Positions 26,398 through 38,702 are shown, counted from the first letter of the stretch. The stretch: 64,000 bases of DNA from Cephalopachus bancanus (GCA_027257055.1 JAPVLO010000232.1:124001-188000), one strand, 5' to 3'. Notes: a model not told the origin generated them from the sequence alone. Program-made: numbers and translations.

Positions 26398-26835
26398 CCA
26401 CAATGGAATGGTCATGCGTTTGCTTAAGGTGGAGACAGACTGAGCCGTGTGTAGGAAAGAGTGAGATTGGGGTTTCAAGGCATGTGAGGTTATGAAATGA
26501 CCCATGTATGGAAGTTCTCCCCGGAAGGCTTTCAGGGTGGTGGTTGCTCTCACCAGTTGTCACCGGGAGACAGTTTTGGGTGGGAGTCATTTTGTCACCC
26601 AGTTGTAGTGGCCAGATTTGCTCCTTCCCTGACTAATGTGAGGAACAGAAGCTGAAGCCTTTTAGATGTGGCTTGTTGTGGAAGAGACCGGGTGGCGGGT
26701 TCTTTACCTTGCTTTTTTCTAGGCTTGGGAGTGAGCTCCTGTCCTGAAATAGTCTCATCACCTAAGACTCACCCTTCCTAGCCCCCCAGGACATGTGCTG
26801 GATCTGAGAAGGCAAGTTTTATCCATGATTGTAGA

Positions 26836-26960
26836 AAACATTTAATGAGTGCCTGCTGACTGTTGGGGACACCCAGACGAAGACTCAGCTCCCTTAAGGA
26901 ACTGACAGTCTCCTAGGAGATCAGGCAGGCAACAGTGAGGGCAAATAAAATCCTCACCTC
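26836..26960 (-). repeat. L2 3'-end fragment
   Basis: ACATTTAATGAGTGCCTGCT and a CTTAAGGAACTGACAGTCTC stretch match the reverse complement of the L2 3' end. Confidence 0.6.
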
Positions 26961-28998
26961 CATTGAGCCTGTACAGAGTGTGGTGGGACTGCAGGGGAGA
27001 GCCCCCAGAGATGAGAGAGGCAGGAGCTGAATCTTGGAGGAAGAGCAGCTGAGTCCAGGCAGACACAGCGGTGCCCGCAGGCTTAACGCACACTCAGGAG
27101 AAGCTCAGTGCATTGCTCATCAGGCTGGCACGCAGACGAGCGGGGCCAGTGGGTCTCTCAGCCGAACTGAGCAGCGGGCCCGCGTAGAGGGTTACACACC
27201 TGCAAGGGCGCTTGGCCTCCACATCCCATGGGCCATGGAACATGGAGAGATGTGAAGAAGAGCAGTGAGATCGGTGTGTGTGTTCTGAAGACCATTCTGG
27301 TTTCAGCAGTGTGGGCCTTGCACATTTTTGCATGTGACCTTTTCTTCATTTTATTCTCGGGAATGACGCTTCCATGATACAAAACTAAAAACTGGTGGGT
27401 TTTTTTCCCTTTTTAAAAAAAATTTTAAAGATGTGGGGTACAATTCAGGGTTAGGTATACAAACATTGATTATGCAGGTACCCTTGTTGATGAGGTGTGT
27501 CCCTCCCTCCCCTAAAAACTGTTGTAACAGCAGTCTTGGGCATGGACCCACACCATAGGAAACCCAAACACATTCCAAGCCAGGTAAAAGAAGCTTAACT
27601 TTGAGAGTTCTTACATTTCTGTTCACCCCAGCCCTGGACAGATGCTCACAGCTGGAAAGGTCCCCTGCTCCTGCAGTCACGCATTGTGACATGTGGGGCT
27701 TGGTCCCCAAGTGCAGAGCTTTTGGAGCCGAATCAATCCCAGAGGCAAGAGCAGTGAGAGATTCATCTCTGCATCTGGTTTTGGCCGCTGTTTGCCAGCG
27801 CATCTCTGGAGGGTTGCTCGAGTGTCCCGACTTGGCCATGGGGCATTTTTTCACTTTGCCTGTTTTGGCCAGAGGAGAGTATAAAAGCGATGATGGTGAC
27901 AAACGGGGGTGAGGTGGAAGACTGACGGGGTCATATGGTCTTCACGCAGGCTCAGCTCCTGCCTAGAGTCTGGAGGCTAGGAGGAGCTGCCTGTGGCTGA
28001 GGCTAACAGTAGACCCCTGGTCTGTTGCCTTTGAGGCTGTGTTGGTGCCAACTTGGACTTCATGCTATGGGGAATGAAATATACCAGAGCCAGGCCCGAC
28101 CTTGCAGCGGGAAGACCTGATGCCTGCATTAAGTGGCCCAAGCCGGATTATCTGCTGCTGCCTTGCCTGTGAGAATCTAGAGGAGTCTTCTCCAGTGTTG
28201 ACTGGGCCGGGATGGGCAAGCTCCCACAAGGGGGCCAGCCAAGGCGAGTTTCAAGGGGTGGAGGGAGAGATGAGAAGGTCGGATCTAGTGAATACCTTGA
28301 GCAAAGGCCTGGTTGTGGGCGCATGACCAATGCATTGGAGAACCAACAGTATCTGGGGTGTACCTGGGGTGCTGGCACCTATGAGAGTGCAGAGAAGAGA
28401 CCAGAGAGAGGGAGGGGCCAATCATGAGAGGCCTTGACTATCACGCAGAGCATCTGAACTGTATTCGAGGCTCGGGAAACCGTTGAACATCATGGGATAG
28501 GAAAGCTTGAGTTAAGGAGTAACATGTTATGGAAAGAGGATTTGGATGATGGAGTGGACAGACAGAGGGGTTGACGGAGACACTGAAGAGCCGTTCACAG
28601 AGTGTTACTTAAAGGAGACTGAACCCCCAGCCTCTGAAGCCAGTGGTGCTCGTCTGCTTCCGGCCCGTGTGCATGCGGACTGCCCCCCATGTGAGGGTTG
28701 CTGGCCGTGCCTTCCACCTCTATTAGGGTTCCCCAGAGTTTGTAACGATGACATCCCCAAAACAAAACATCATCTCATTTCATGTTGCATCATCAAAAGC
28801 TTCTCCCTTTTTCTGTGCTGGCAAAACATACTCTTAGAAAATAACTGCATACAATTTAACATTGGGAAATATTATCTAGGTTGATTTTTTTTTTTGCATT
28901 TGAAAATATTCTCACATCCTTAAGATTAATTTTAATTTTCATCAAAGTAGCATGTGATTTAAATGCCAAAAGAGTCTATGGTGGGGTGAGCTGTTTAT

Positions 28999-29145
28999 GA
29001 CCAGGTACAGTGGCCCACACCTGTAACCCCAGCACTGAGGCTGAGGTGGGTACATTGCTTGAGGCCAGGAGTTCAAGACCTGCCTAGGCAACATAGCAAG
29101 ACTCCGTATCTACTTTAAAATAATAAATATAAATTAAAGAAAATT
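28999..29145 (+). mobile_element. Single Alu left arm
   Basis: ACCAGGTACAGTGGCCCACA start, Alu left arm order, AT-rich tail. Confidence 0.8.
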
Positions 29146-29448
29146 AAATGGAATAGAGGGGTGCTTCCCTGGTGGTAGAGCTCCTCCCTATGGGCCAACC
29201 ATGGAAGAAGTTGATTAAACCAACGGAGTGTGGCCATAGCACAGGCTCCAGCAGTGACACACGGAAGAACCCACATTTGTAGCAAACTCTGTGGCAGTTC
29301 TAAAATTGAGCTGTTATAGCAGGTCGCTGGGCTTTATCAGTACTTGACTATATGCACAGGGAAGGGGAATAACATTGCACTGTGTAAGCACTTTACTGTA
29401 AGCAGAAAATGCAATGTCTTAAAACTGTCTTTAAAATTGGTGCCTCTT

Positions 29449-29775
29449 GGCTGGGCACGGTGGTTCAGCCTGTAATCCCAGCACGTGGGGAGGTCGAGGT
29501 GAGAGGATTGCCTGAGCCTGGGGGGTTCGAGACCAGCCTGGGCAACTTGTGAGACCTTGTCTCTACAATAAATTACAAAAACTAGCCTGGTGTGGTGGCA
29601 TGTGTTTGCAGTTCCAGCTACTTGGAAGGCTGAGGTGGAAGGATCGTCTGAGCCCAGCAGGTCGTGGCTGTGGTGGCCATGAGTGTACCACCGCACTCCA
29701 GCCTGGGCAACAAGAGTGAGACTCCAACTCAAAAAATAATAATAATAAATAAAAATTAAAAAATTAAAAAAAAAT
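29449..29775 (+). mobile_element. Lineage-specific Alu with clear target duplication
   Basis: Full-length sense Alu. AAAATTGGTGCCTC (29433) and AAAATTGGCACCTC (29776) flank it with two differences. An (AAT)n-rich tail follows the CCAACTC end. Confidence 0.9.
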
Positions 29776-29825
29776 AAAATTGGCACCTCCACCCAAAAGA
29801 AAGGACCAAAAGACATTCTTTTCTT

Positions 29826-30106
29826 TCTTTTTTTTTTGAGTTGGGATTTCACAGTGTGGCACAGGCTGGAGTGCAGTGGCATGATCACGGCTCACCACAG
29901 CCTCGACTGTCTGACCTCAAGCATTCTTCTCTCCTCAGCCTCTAAGAGGCACACAACACCATGCCTGGCCAGATTTTTTTTTTTTTGGTAGAAATGAGAT
30001 TTTGCTATGTTGCCCAGGGTGATCTCGAACTCCTGGGCTCAAGCATTCCTTCCTCCTTGGCCTCCCAAAATACTGAGAATATAGGGGGAAGCCACTGTGC
30101 CTAGCC
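29826..30106 (-). mobile_element. Alu
   Basis: Reverse dimeric Alu with divergent right arm. Together with the copy at 29449 it forms a close inverted pair about 50 bp apart. Confidence 0.85.
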
Positions 30107-31248
30107 AAAGAGCCTTTTTAAAGTCTGCACCCCATGTCCTTAACTACTCTAAATAATAGTCTTATATCATTATTTTTTGAGTTGAGACACCATCTATCAC
30201 AATTCTTTGATAACTTGGTATCAAAAGTTTTGATGACTTGTTTATATTCTTATAGCCATATAAATATTGTTCACTGCCAAGATAAGTGTATTGTAGTTAT
30301 CACGTTTACATTTCCTTCTTGGTGCAGCTTTTATTTTCTCTTCAAGTTAATACTTGCTTTGGGGAGGTGGGGGAGGGGACTTGTGCCTTTAACTCATAAC
30401 CCCCAGAAGTTCTAGAAAGCGAGCTGGGTCCTGTCTCCCATGTGGCCCTGCTAGATTCCCGAGAGCTCTCCGTCGCCCTCAGGCCTTCTCTCACTGTGCC
30501 CTGAGCCCACCTTCCCCGAGTGCCATCACCGTTCCCTGCCATGAACTGTGTCCCCCGGGCCACAGCAGTGACTATCTCAGTGTCCCTCTTGCTATTGGAG
30601 TGCGACTGTGGACGCTTCCTGAGCAAGTGTGCCTGTGGCCTGTGTCTTACGCCCTGGCCCATCTGAGATCCCTTTCCTGCTGCCGGCATGCCTGGTTGTC
30701 AGGGCATCGTTTCATGATTGGGCATAGACATCCAGACTGTAAGCATCTTTCCTCAGACATGTGGAGGCATCGCCCTGTCAGCTTCCTGCTTTCAGGCCTA
30801 CTGTTGAGAAGCCCAGCACTGCCCTCATGTCCAACTCTTTGTGGAAGACTTCTGTCTCTCTGAAATCTCTTAGGGGCTTTGCTTTATTCCTGGTGTTCTG
30901 AAAATTTGCAAAGATGTATCTTCGTGTCTGCGTCTTTTTTTCTCTGTTGTGCTGGGCATGAAGTGGGCCGTTTCATCCTAAAGCTCACGTTCTTCAGTTC
31001 TAGAAAACATACTTATCTGTCAATAATGTCCTTCTTCCCACTTTTTCTATTGTATTTATTAGAGGCTGGGCCTCTTTAATCTCATATTTTTTCTCCTGCT
31101 CCCTATCTTCTAGTCTTTTCTACTTCCTGGAGGATTTTGTTGACTTGATTTTCTGATCTTGTTTTGAATGTTTTTCTACTGGACTTTTTATATAAAATGT
31201 TCTCATGCTCCTTTTGAATAGCATCCTTCCCCCGCCCATGCTTGCTTT

Positions 31249-31392
31249 TTTTCCTTTAAGAAGCTGAGCAGTGACTGTGTTGCCCAGACTGGAGTGCACT
31301 GACTGTTTTCAGGTATAATCATAGTGCACTACAGCCTCAAGCTCCTGGCCTCACACGCTCCTCCAAGTAGCTGGGATTACAAGCCGGGTATG
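31249..31392 (-). repeat. Old Alu-related monomer
   Basis: GTTGCCCAGACTGGAGTGCA followed by TGACTGTTTTCAGGTATAATC, again close to the 7SL-like right monomer, in reverse. Confidence 0.6.
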
Positions 31393-32339
31393 GTGTCCCA
31401 CTTTTATGCTCTAAATATCTTATCTGAGGATGCCAGAGTCAGGAGCATTTTTTTTTGTTTCCTTCTCCTCACATTGCCTCTGCTACCCCGTACACCCCTG
31501 TGATCCTTACGAGTGAGACGTTACAATGCTGCCAACCAGTGTGTGCTGGGACAGGGCCAGGTGGCCTATGGGCCTCGGGGCTAGGATTCGGGCACAGGCC
31601 AGATTGTCCACTGTTTCCTACATGCCACCACCTGACACATGTCACAGTCGGTCGTTTCTGGGGACCTTTCAGATCATTTATCTGTGAGTGATGCGCCTTC
31701 GCTTTCCTGTCCATGGAGGTCCGTGTGCCTGGCTCCGGGGGTGGGGGTCTCCTGGACTACCCAGTTGAGCTCAAACTTCCTACCAGTTCATGCTCTCAGC
31801 TTCCTTCCATGCTCCAAGCTGGGGGCGTCGGAGTCCCAGCTTCCTCTCAGCTTGCGTTGCATCTTCCGCAAGATGTGCCAGCCCCTCCTCCATACCCTTC
31901 TCTCGCTCAGGGTAATCCTGGCTTCGGGAGAAGAGAAGCTTGATGCGTGCATCTCCGCTGCCTCGACCATCCATAAAGCCATCCACTTCCCTTTTTGGGG
32001 AGGACGACCCTTGTCTGAGGTCACGTGCTTCTTCCTTTGTTGGTATTAAGCTGTCCTTTCTATTAGGGGGTAGGTAATATTAGGGGGTAGGTGACCCGAG
32101 AATGTGTTTTTAAATTTTATTGGTCTGTGAAATATAAAAATCAGGATACTAGTGACCTGAGATTTTTTAAAAATAAGCTTGACTCTGAGGGAAGGGACAA
32201 AGACAGTGCTGGGTTGAAGGACAGGGAGGAAAGGCTGGCAGGCGGGATCGTCTCTGGGCAGGCTGGGAGGCCCTGCCCTGCAGCGTTTCCACAGTTTCTC
32301 CAAACTTTTCTTTCCAGATAGTCTGTTTTTAAAAATTTA

Positions 32340-32480
32340 AATGGCTGAATGTGGTGGCTTGTACCTAGAATCCCAGCTATTCAGGAGGCCGAGACAGGAG
32401 GATTGAGGTCAGGAGATCAAGACTGCAGTGAACTATGATTACATCACTGCTCTCTAGCCTGGGTGTCTCTTTAAAAAATA
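32340..32480 (+). repeat. Old Alu-related monomer
   Basis: GGCTGAATGTGGTGGCTTGT to a GCCTGGGTGTCTCTTTAAAA end; one arm only. Confidence 0.7.
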
Positions 32481-32483
32481 AAA

Positions 32484-32832
32484 AGAGAAAAGTCAATTTC
32501 ATAGAAGTAGAGAGTAGAAGAGTAATTACTGAAAGCTGGGGAGGGACAGGGGGAGGGAGACCAGGTGAGCTTGGTCAGCAGTTACACAGTTCCAGGTAGA
32601 CAGGAAGAGTAAGTTGGGGTGTTCTGTTTCATAGCAGCAGGGTGACTATAGCTAAGAATCTTGTAGTGTGTATTTCAAGATAGCTAGAAAAGAAGGTTTT
32701 GAATGTTGTCATCACAAAGAAATATGGTAATTGCCCTGATTCGATCTTTATACGATGTGCATATGTGCATTGAAACATCACATTGTAACCCTCGAATATG
32801 TGTTAATGATAAAGTTTAAAAATCAATTAATT
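32484..32832 (+). mobile_element. L1 3' UTR fragment (L1M type)
   Basis: GGGTGACTATAGCTAAGAAT, ATGGTAATTGCC and CATTGAAACATCACATTGTA are typical of the 3' end of old L1s. It ends about 160 bp before the NRF1 terminal exon. Confidence 0.75.
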
Positions 32833-32994
32833 AAAACATCAAAATGGGGCAGGAATGAGACTTACCTGTGCCTGGGCACATGACCACCTGGGGCCAGCAG
32901 ACAGTGGGACCCACAGGTTGGGGCCGGCAGCCCTTCCAGCCAGCAGCGGGACCTGGCATGCTCCCAGCCAACCGTCTTCCCTTTGTCTCCCCAG

Positions 32995-33158
32995 GCCTGG
33001 TCCAGATCCCTGTGAGCATGTACCAGACAGTGGTGACGAGCCTCGCCCAGGGCAACGGGCCAGTGCAGGTGGCCATGGCACCAGTGACCACCAGGATATC
33101 GGACAGCGCGGTCACCATGGACGGCCAGGCAGTGGAGGTGGTGACGTTGGAACAGTGA
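32995..33158 (+). CDS. NRF1: NRF1 terminal coding exon with stop codon
   Basis: This is the last coding segment of NRF1. The acceptor is a pyrimidine-rich tract ending in CCCCAG at 32994. The exon completes the split glycine codon and then encodes 53 residues, beginning LVQIPVSMYQTVVTSLAQ and ending VTMDGQAVEVVTLEQ, followed by TGA at 33156-33158. With the exon at 6240 it gives about the last 96 residues of a protein that is 503 residues long in human. This is the end of the transactivation region, rich in alternating hydrophobic and glutamine residues. The sequence matches the human C-terminus as I recall it, with no obvious substitution. An ATG in the same frame lies at 32868, upstream of the acceptor. 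That frame is open but intronic, and the family's exon structure argues against its use. Confidence 0.97.
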
Positions 33159-33971
33159 CCCTGGCCATCTCATGGCATTGTTTTCTAGTCTACTTCAACA
33201 TTTTTTACACGTTTGCAGAGGTGCAATCAAATGAAATTAAGTCTCTTGACTTTGGAAGAAAAGTTTTGTTAACCTTTTTTTTTAAAAGGAAGAAAGGCAG
33301 CGGATTTTGGAATTGCATTTTTAAAGCACCACTCTTGATTTTCCGGGATTGGTGGAGTGAGAAACTGCATTGTCAATTTCACTGTCCAAAAAAGCCAAAT
33401 TGTGGCAGGACTCCTTTCTGCGGAAACGTGTGTGTATACTTATGTGTGTGTATGTGTGAGTGTGAATATATGTCTATGTGTACATATGGACATACACATT
33501 TACATATATGTAAAGTATATATATATATACATATATTTGTATGAAACCCGCATGGAATTATCTGTATGAAATCAAGGTGAGCTGTGGAAACAGTAATTCA
33601 CCCAGTTTAGTGGGTGGTAGGGTACGTGGCCAGACACAGTCTCCCAGCTTTTGTTCATACCAGGGTCATACGTTGAGCTACTGACAAACTCAGGCAGAGG
33701 TGACCATGCCCTTCACCAAAGCTGCCTCCAGTGGCCACCCAGAACTCCCTGTTGGACTTGCCTGGGGAAGGGGGCTCCAGAATGGCCGGTGTGGGCGTGT
33801 GCTTGCCAGGCCGAGGCTGCGAAGCCTGCCCGCTGAGATGCCCCTCGGGCTGGCCCAGGTGCTGACCTTGCCACAGGAGAGGAATGTCCTGGAAGCTCTA
33901 GGCAGGGACAAGAGGGTCTCCTCAGCCCCCCATCTCCTCCCCTTCCCAGGATGCCTCTTGATCTCATGACC

Positions 33972-33977
33972 ATTAAA
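33972..33977 (+). terminator. Candidate proximal poly(A) signal ATTAAA
   Basis: ATTAAA is followed directly by a TGTTGGTCTGGTTC stretch that is GT-rich, as a downstream element should be. Use would shorten the 3' UTR to about 0.83 kb and remove the GTGC repeat. A second weak ATTAAA lies at 34629-34634. Confidence 0.4.
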
Positions 33978-34108
33978 ATGTTGGTCTGGTTCTAAGGTCA
34001 GTCCTGAACTGGTCGTGTATATGAACTGAAGGCAACAGAAGTATTAAGGGTCTGAGGAGCGCGTGTGTGAGTGGCTCATGGCTGTGCGCGTGCGTGAGCA
34101 AGCTAGTG

Positions 34109-34143
34109 GGTGTGTGCGTGCGTGCGTGCGTGCGTGCGTGTGC
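34109..34143. repeat. (GTGC)n microsatellite in NRF1 3' UTR
   Basis: About six uninterrupted TGCG units are flanked by TG steps. The tract is strictly alternating purine-pyrimidine and CpG-rich. Confidence 0.95.
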
Positions 34144-34983
34144 TTGTGGGTAGGGGAGAATGGGAGGGGGCAGGAGAGGTTGGAAGGGAGATGAAGGAGA
34201 GCAGTCCTCTTAGGCCAGGGTATGACTGGGAGCAGGCTTCTCCAGCTGGTGGGAGCTGGACAGAGGAGACTCTACAACAGAGAGGAAGAGCCTGGGTGTG
34301 GCCATAGCGCCCTGACTGTGCTTGGCCTCGCGAGAACAGGGTCTGGCCTGATTAGTACTTGTGGGGCGGAGGGGTGGCCAGGCTCGGGGAAGGTGGCTCT
34401 CACAGTGGGGTATGTGGAAAAGGACTCAGGTGTTTCTGGGCTGCCGGCTCAGGCCCTCTTCACAAGGGACCCACCAGGCCTGTATCTGGTAGCCCGGGGC
34501 ACCCACTGGGGCCTCAGCCCAGGCATGTCTCCATGGCCAGACCCCTGCTCCTGAGTACAGAGACAGCTCTTTTCCTCCTCCTGGCCCCCATGTGTGATAG
34601 TGTATTTAATGTGGTTTTTTAATGCGACATTAAAAGATTCTTCATGTCTTGCTCAGCCTTTGAGAAAAGTTTCAGATTCTTGTATTTGCTTGTTTTATAT
34701 AAAACTATCCAATGTTCTTTGTATGTTCTTTTCTGTACGTAATGGGGGGGGAGGGAAGGGAAATTTACATATAAATAGTCCTAGTTCTACAATTTGTTAT
34801 TTTTTTAATTATTATTTTTTATCGTCATTGTGAAGCTGTCCAGGGGCTTTAAAGTCCGTGTTCCTTTATGGTGAAATAACCTCCTCATAGTTTGAGAAAT
34901 TGCCAAGAAGAAGAAAAAAGCAAACCCCGTAGCAGAGCATGGATTCCGTGTTGTTTTCCATTCTGTCTATTACTGCCTCGTTC

Positions 34984-34989
34984 AATAAA
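34984..34989 (+). terminator. Distal NRF1 poly(A) signal AATAAA
   Basis: A canonical AATAAA follows an AT-rich 3' UTR tail, and GT-containing sequence lies 15-40 bases downstream. It is the last such hexamer before the GC-rich intergenic sequence. Cleavage at about 35000-35010 is inferred. Confidence 0.75.
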
Positions 34990-36815
34990 TAGTTAAAAAT
35001 GTGGCAACAGGGAGTGGAACTGTCATCTCTCCAGGAGCACGGCCTCGCCTGCGCGAGAACTCTGTCTTGGGGTGGCTTGTTCTGCTCTCTGAAGGTACCG
35101 GTGCTGAAGGCTGTGGAGCTCCACGGGGTAGCTGCAGGCCCCTGGCCGGGCTCCTGCAGCCCCATCACCAGGCCAGCCCACGGGGCCTGCCATCGTTTTC
35201 TCATGCTGGAGTTCCGGGGGAACATCCAGTGTTGAAAATCGTCGGATGGTGGGAGCCTGGGCCTGGGGCTTTTGCTTTTTCCTTAGGGTCAGTTTCATAT
35301 CCACGTTGGATGGCAGCCGGGGGGCGCCCTTCCCCGGCTCCTGCTCCACACTGAAGTAAGGTGTCCCGCTCAAAGCAGGAGCCACAAGTCACAGCTGTTT
35401 CCTTGGCTTCCCACGCAGCCCCAGTGTAGGCGGCCACCGCTGTTCTTCCTCGTGCCGGCGCCAGCCCTCCCGGCTCGGCCTTGCACCAGCACCAGCCCTC
35501 CCGCCGCCTGCACCACGCCTTTTGTTGTTGACCGTCTGGGCCGCCTTCCTGGTGACAGTGGTTAGAAGGATTGAACGAGGAGGTCAGAGTGCTTTCCTCG
35601 ATGCCTGGCCATGGTTCAGTCGAGCCGGGGCCCACCCTCCTCCCTTCTTGCACAAACACCACACGGTTGCCTGTTTCCATCGGAGAGGGTAGCCCAGACA
35701 AGGACTGATTGCAGCGGAATCAATCAAGCCTCCTGCTCCCGGCCCCCACGGAAGAGCCAGGCTATCAACAGACCCGCTGGCCGGGGCGAGCCTCTCTGGG
35801 CCTTCTCTATGCTGCTCACCTGGCAGGACCCAGATGCCGCCTTTGCCACAAGCACGTACATGATACCTGGGGCTGGCGGCGATGGTCACTTCCATTTCCA
35901 AGTCACCGGCAGGAGCGGCTAACTCTGCTGTCTACAGAGACCAGGTGGGCCACATCAATGAGGACACAGAGGCAGCGCCGGTGAGAGAGGAGGGGCATGG
36001 GGGAGGGGGCATATCTAAGGGCGGCCCCTCCTCAGTCTACAGTTGTCGCTGTGCAGGAGCATGGACGCTGGTGCTTGTCTTTAGAAGTTCCCAGAGAATC
36101 TGGGGAATCCGGATTTTTGTATGAAACCTCCTAATGGCAACAAATTAATTATTCACATACTCTGCAGGCAAAACAGAAGCATCCTTGGCCAGATCTGGCC
36201 TGAAGGCCCTTTGTGCTTAGCCCTGTGAGTGCTGGGGTGAACGTGGTACAGTCGTGGCCACGAGAATGAGGCACTGACAAACATGCCGTGGGCCAGGGTG
36301 GTCAGGTGCTATTCAGGCCGAGGACGGGGCCCCCCAGGTTCCATAGTTGATCATCTGGGCTGCACAGAGGGATCTGGTGCCCAGGAGACAGGTGCACGAG
36401 TATGTGGTTTAGCGGCCTGCATCTGAGAAGGTGCATTGGGGGTGCGGGTGACCCTTGCATCATCCAAATGCCCCTGGGTGAGCTGAGGGGGACCGAAAGG
36501 TGGACAGAGGAGGGGCCCTGGCACAGTCAGGCTGCCAGTGCGCTGGGCCTTCCTCGGACCCAAGCAAGGCTTGCCCCACCCAGTGACGCCCTGAAGCCTC
36601 AGTTATGGTGTCAGCACCAACACTCACCAGGGAGGAAACCAGAGCTTAGTTGCTTGGAGCAGAGGCGAGTGGGGTGAGGGTCAGGGCCCGTGCTTCCCCG
36701 TGGCCTGGGGCCACTTCAGTCTCCAGCCCCAGGCCATCCTGTGGCTAGGACGGCTGCTGCACAGATGCCCCGGCGCGCAGTGCGTTGCCACCTGGCCTCT
36801 GCTGTTTCTTCCAGG

Positions 36816-37120
36816 GAGAGGACCCACTAGGGGTGGTGGAGGCAGGGAGGAAGGAGGTTCAGGTGAGGGGAGGCAGGACTCCAGGACAGAACCCTCTGTG
36901 GGTGGGGGTGGAGGAGGAAGGAGTTTCAGTGGAGGGGGAGGCAGGACTTCAGGATGGGACCCGCCGGGGATGGTGGAGGCAGGAAGGAAGGAGGCTCAAG
37001 GGAGAGGAGGCAGGACTCCAGGGAGGACCCACTGGGGGTGGAAGAGGCAGGAAGAAGAAGGTTCTGGGGAGAGGGAGGCAGGGAGGAAGGTGGCTCAGTG
37101 GACGGGAGGTAGGACCCGTG
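36816..37120. repeat. Minisatellite, about 68-bp period
   Basis: Unit starts (GGACCC or a close variant) fall at 36820, 36888, 36957, 37024 and 37112. Spacings are 68, 69, 67 and 88. Each unit has a GGACCC, a GGGGTGG, a GGAGGCAGG and a GGAAGGAGG block. The plus strand is G-rich. Long open frames here translate only the repeat. Confidence 0.85.
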
Positions 37121-37499
37121 ACGTGGACTGCAGTCGCTGGAGGGCACAAGTCCCCCTTCTCCCCACCCCCCCATCCCCCCACCCCCAGCCCCGGTCCGAT
37201 TTGAGCCCAGGCCTGGCTGAGCTGAGTTTCTGAAAACCGCAGGGCTGTACGCAGATCGTGTGGAGCACTGGGGCCTGGAATCCATTTCTGCCTTGTGGGG
37301 AGAGAAGGAAGGAGCAGAGATGACCATCTATGGGGATGAACCAGGGTCCTCTGAGAACCTGGAGCTACCAAGGCCCAGCCGTGTCCAGAGGCGTCCCCTG
37401 CCCTTTATGGGAACCATGGCCTGTCTGCAACTAGAGCGTGTATTCTGGGCAGTGGTGACAAGTTCCCACTTACATGGCTCTTAGCCCGTGCCTCATACT

Positions 37500-37660
37500 G
37501 AACTCCAAGATTTACCTGCATGTTCACTTATTTCATCCTTACACAGTCCTGTTGGTGTTCCTACTTTACAGATGAGCAGACCCAGGTACAGAGAGGTCAG
37601 ATGACTTGGCCAGCTTCACATTGCTGACAAGAGCTGAGGCACAGACGTGGGCGGGCTGGA
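37500..37660 (-). repeat. MIR element
   Basis: Reverse MIR: TTCATCCTTACACAGTCCTG, TTTACAGATGAGCAGACCCA and AGAGAGGTCAGATGACTTG. Confidence 0.75.
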
Positions 37661-37860
37661 AACACCACTTGTGCTTCTCGTGAGGCCTTAAATGGATGGA
37701 AGTGGGGGGGCATGGGAGCATTCCATTTCTTTTTGAAGTAGATTAAGGACTATTGGGGGGCTAGAAACAGTCCCCCGAAATTTTAATTCATTTGCAGATA
37801 AAGTTGTTAGTGAAACGCAAGTTTTCTGGGTCTCCACTCAAGCTGCTGCCTTGACTGACC

Positions 37861-38160
37861 CTTTTTTTTTTTTTGAGTTGGAGTCTCACTCTATCACCTA
37901 GGCTAGAGTGCAGTGGCATGCTCATGGCCACCGTGGCATCAACCTGCTGGGCTCAGGCGATCCTTCCACATCAGCCTTCCAAGTAGCTGGAACTACAGGC
38001 ATGCACCACCACACCCAGCTATTTTTTTTTTTATTTATTGTAGAGACAAGGTCTCACCAAATTGCCCAGGCTGGTCTCAAATCCACCTGTGGTCTCAGGC
38101 AACCCTCTCGCATCTGCCTCCCAAAGGGCTGGGATGCCAGGCTTGAGCCACACCTGGCTG
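37861..38160 (-). mobile_element. Lineage-specific Alu
   Basis: GAGTTGGAGTCTCACTCTAT start and TTTATTGTAGAGACAAGGTC middle, in reverse orientation. Confidence 0.9.
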
Positions 38161-38448
38161 ATCAACCCTAAAGGACTTTGTGGTTACCGCTGCCATGTTC
38201 TCCATGCTGCCCTGCAACAGTGCTGCCTACAACACCTTCCACACCCCTACATGTGCCCGCAGTTCTGCCAGGAGGGAGAGTGCTTGAACAGGTGTGAATG
38301 GCACCTGGGCGTCTTCCCGAGTGGAATACAGAAGCAACAAATGCAGAGAGATGGAGCCACCACAGACCTGCTGCCTGTGCAACTCCTCTCTGCTCCTTCC
38401 ACCTGGGCAGACAACATGACAAACGCACATCAGGATTCGGGTTTCTTT

Positions 38449-38702
38449 CTTTTTTTTTTTTTTTGAGTTGGAGTCTCTGTTGCCCAGCCTCGACCTGCTG
38501 GGCTCTGGCGATCCTTCCGTCTCAGCCTTCCAAGGAGCTGGAACTACAGGCGCGCTACCACGCCCAGCTAGTTTTTGATTTGTTGTAGAGACAAGGTCTC
38601 GCCAAGTTGCCCGGGCGGGTCTTGAACCCGCGGGCTCAGGCAATCCACTCACTTCGGGCTCCCAAAGTGCTGGGATTACAGGCTGAGCCACTGAGTCCGG
38701 CC
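38449..38702 (-). mobile_element. Young lineage-specific Alu with internal deletion
   Basis: Reverse Alu lacking about 40 bases of the right arm after GTTGCCCAG. The T-arm-like palindrome is intact at 38615-38631 (one loop change). Confidence 0.9.

Larger units (their letters stand above)
33159..35005 (+). other. NRF1: NRF1 3' untranslated region
   Basis: The roughly 1.85-kb 3' UTR follows the NRF1 stop codon. It holds a TG/TA-rich microsatellite stretch (33430-33541) with a Pumilio-type TGTACATA site at 33479-33486, and a GTGC tetranucleotide repeat at 34109-34143. The distal part (34600-34990) is AT-rich, as is usual near the end of a long mammalian 3' UTR. Possible processing signals are ATTAAA at 33972 and 34629 and AATAAA at 34984. 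I take the last as the main end because sequence character changes to GC-rich unique DNA after about 35 kb. The exact cleavage point is not visible. Confidence 0.8.

Noticed and set aside
32855..33544. Alternative 229-codon frame overlapping the NRF1 terminal exon
   Set aside because: It runs from intron through the exon in the wrong phase and ends in the TG/TA microsatellite. The NRF1 frame is clearly the real one.
36700..37233. Gly-rich 177-codon frame
   Set aside because: Translation of the 68-bp minisatellite.
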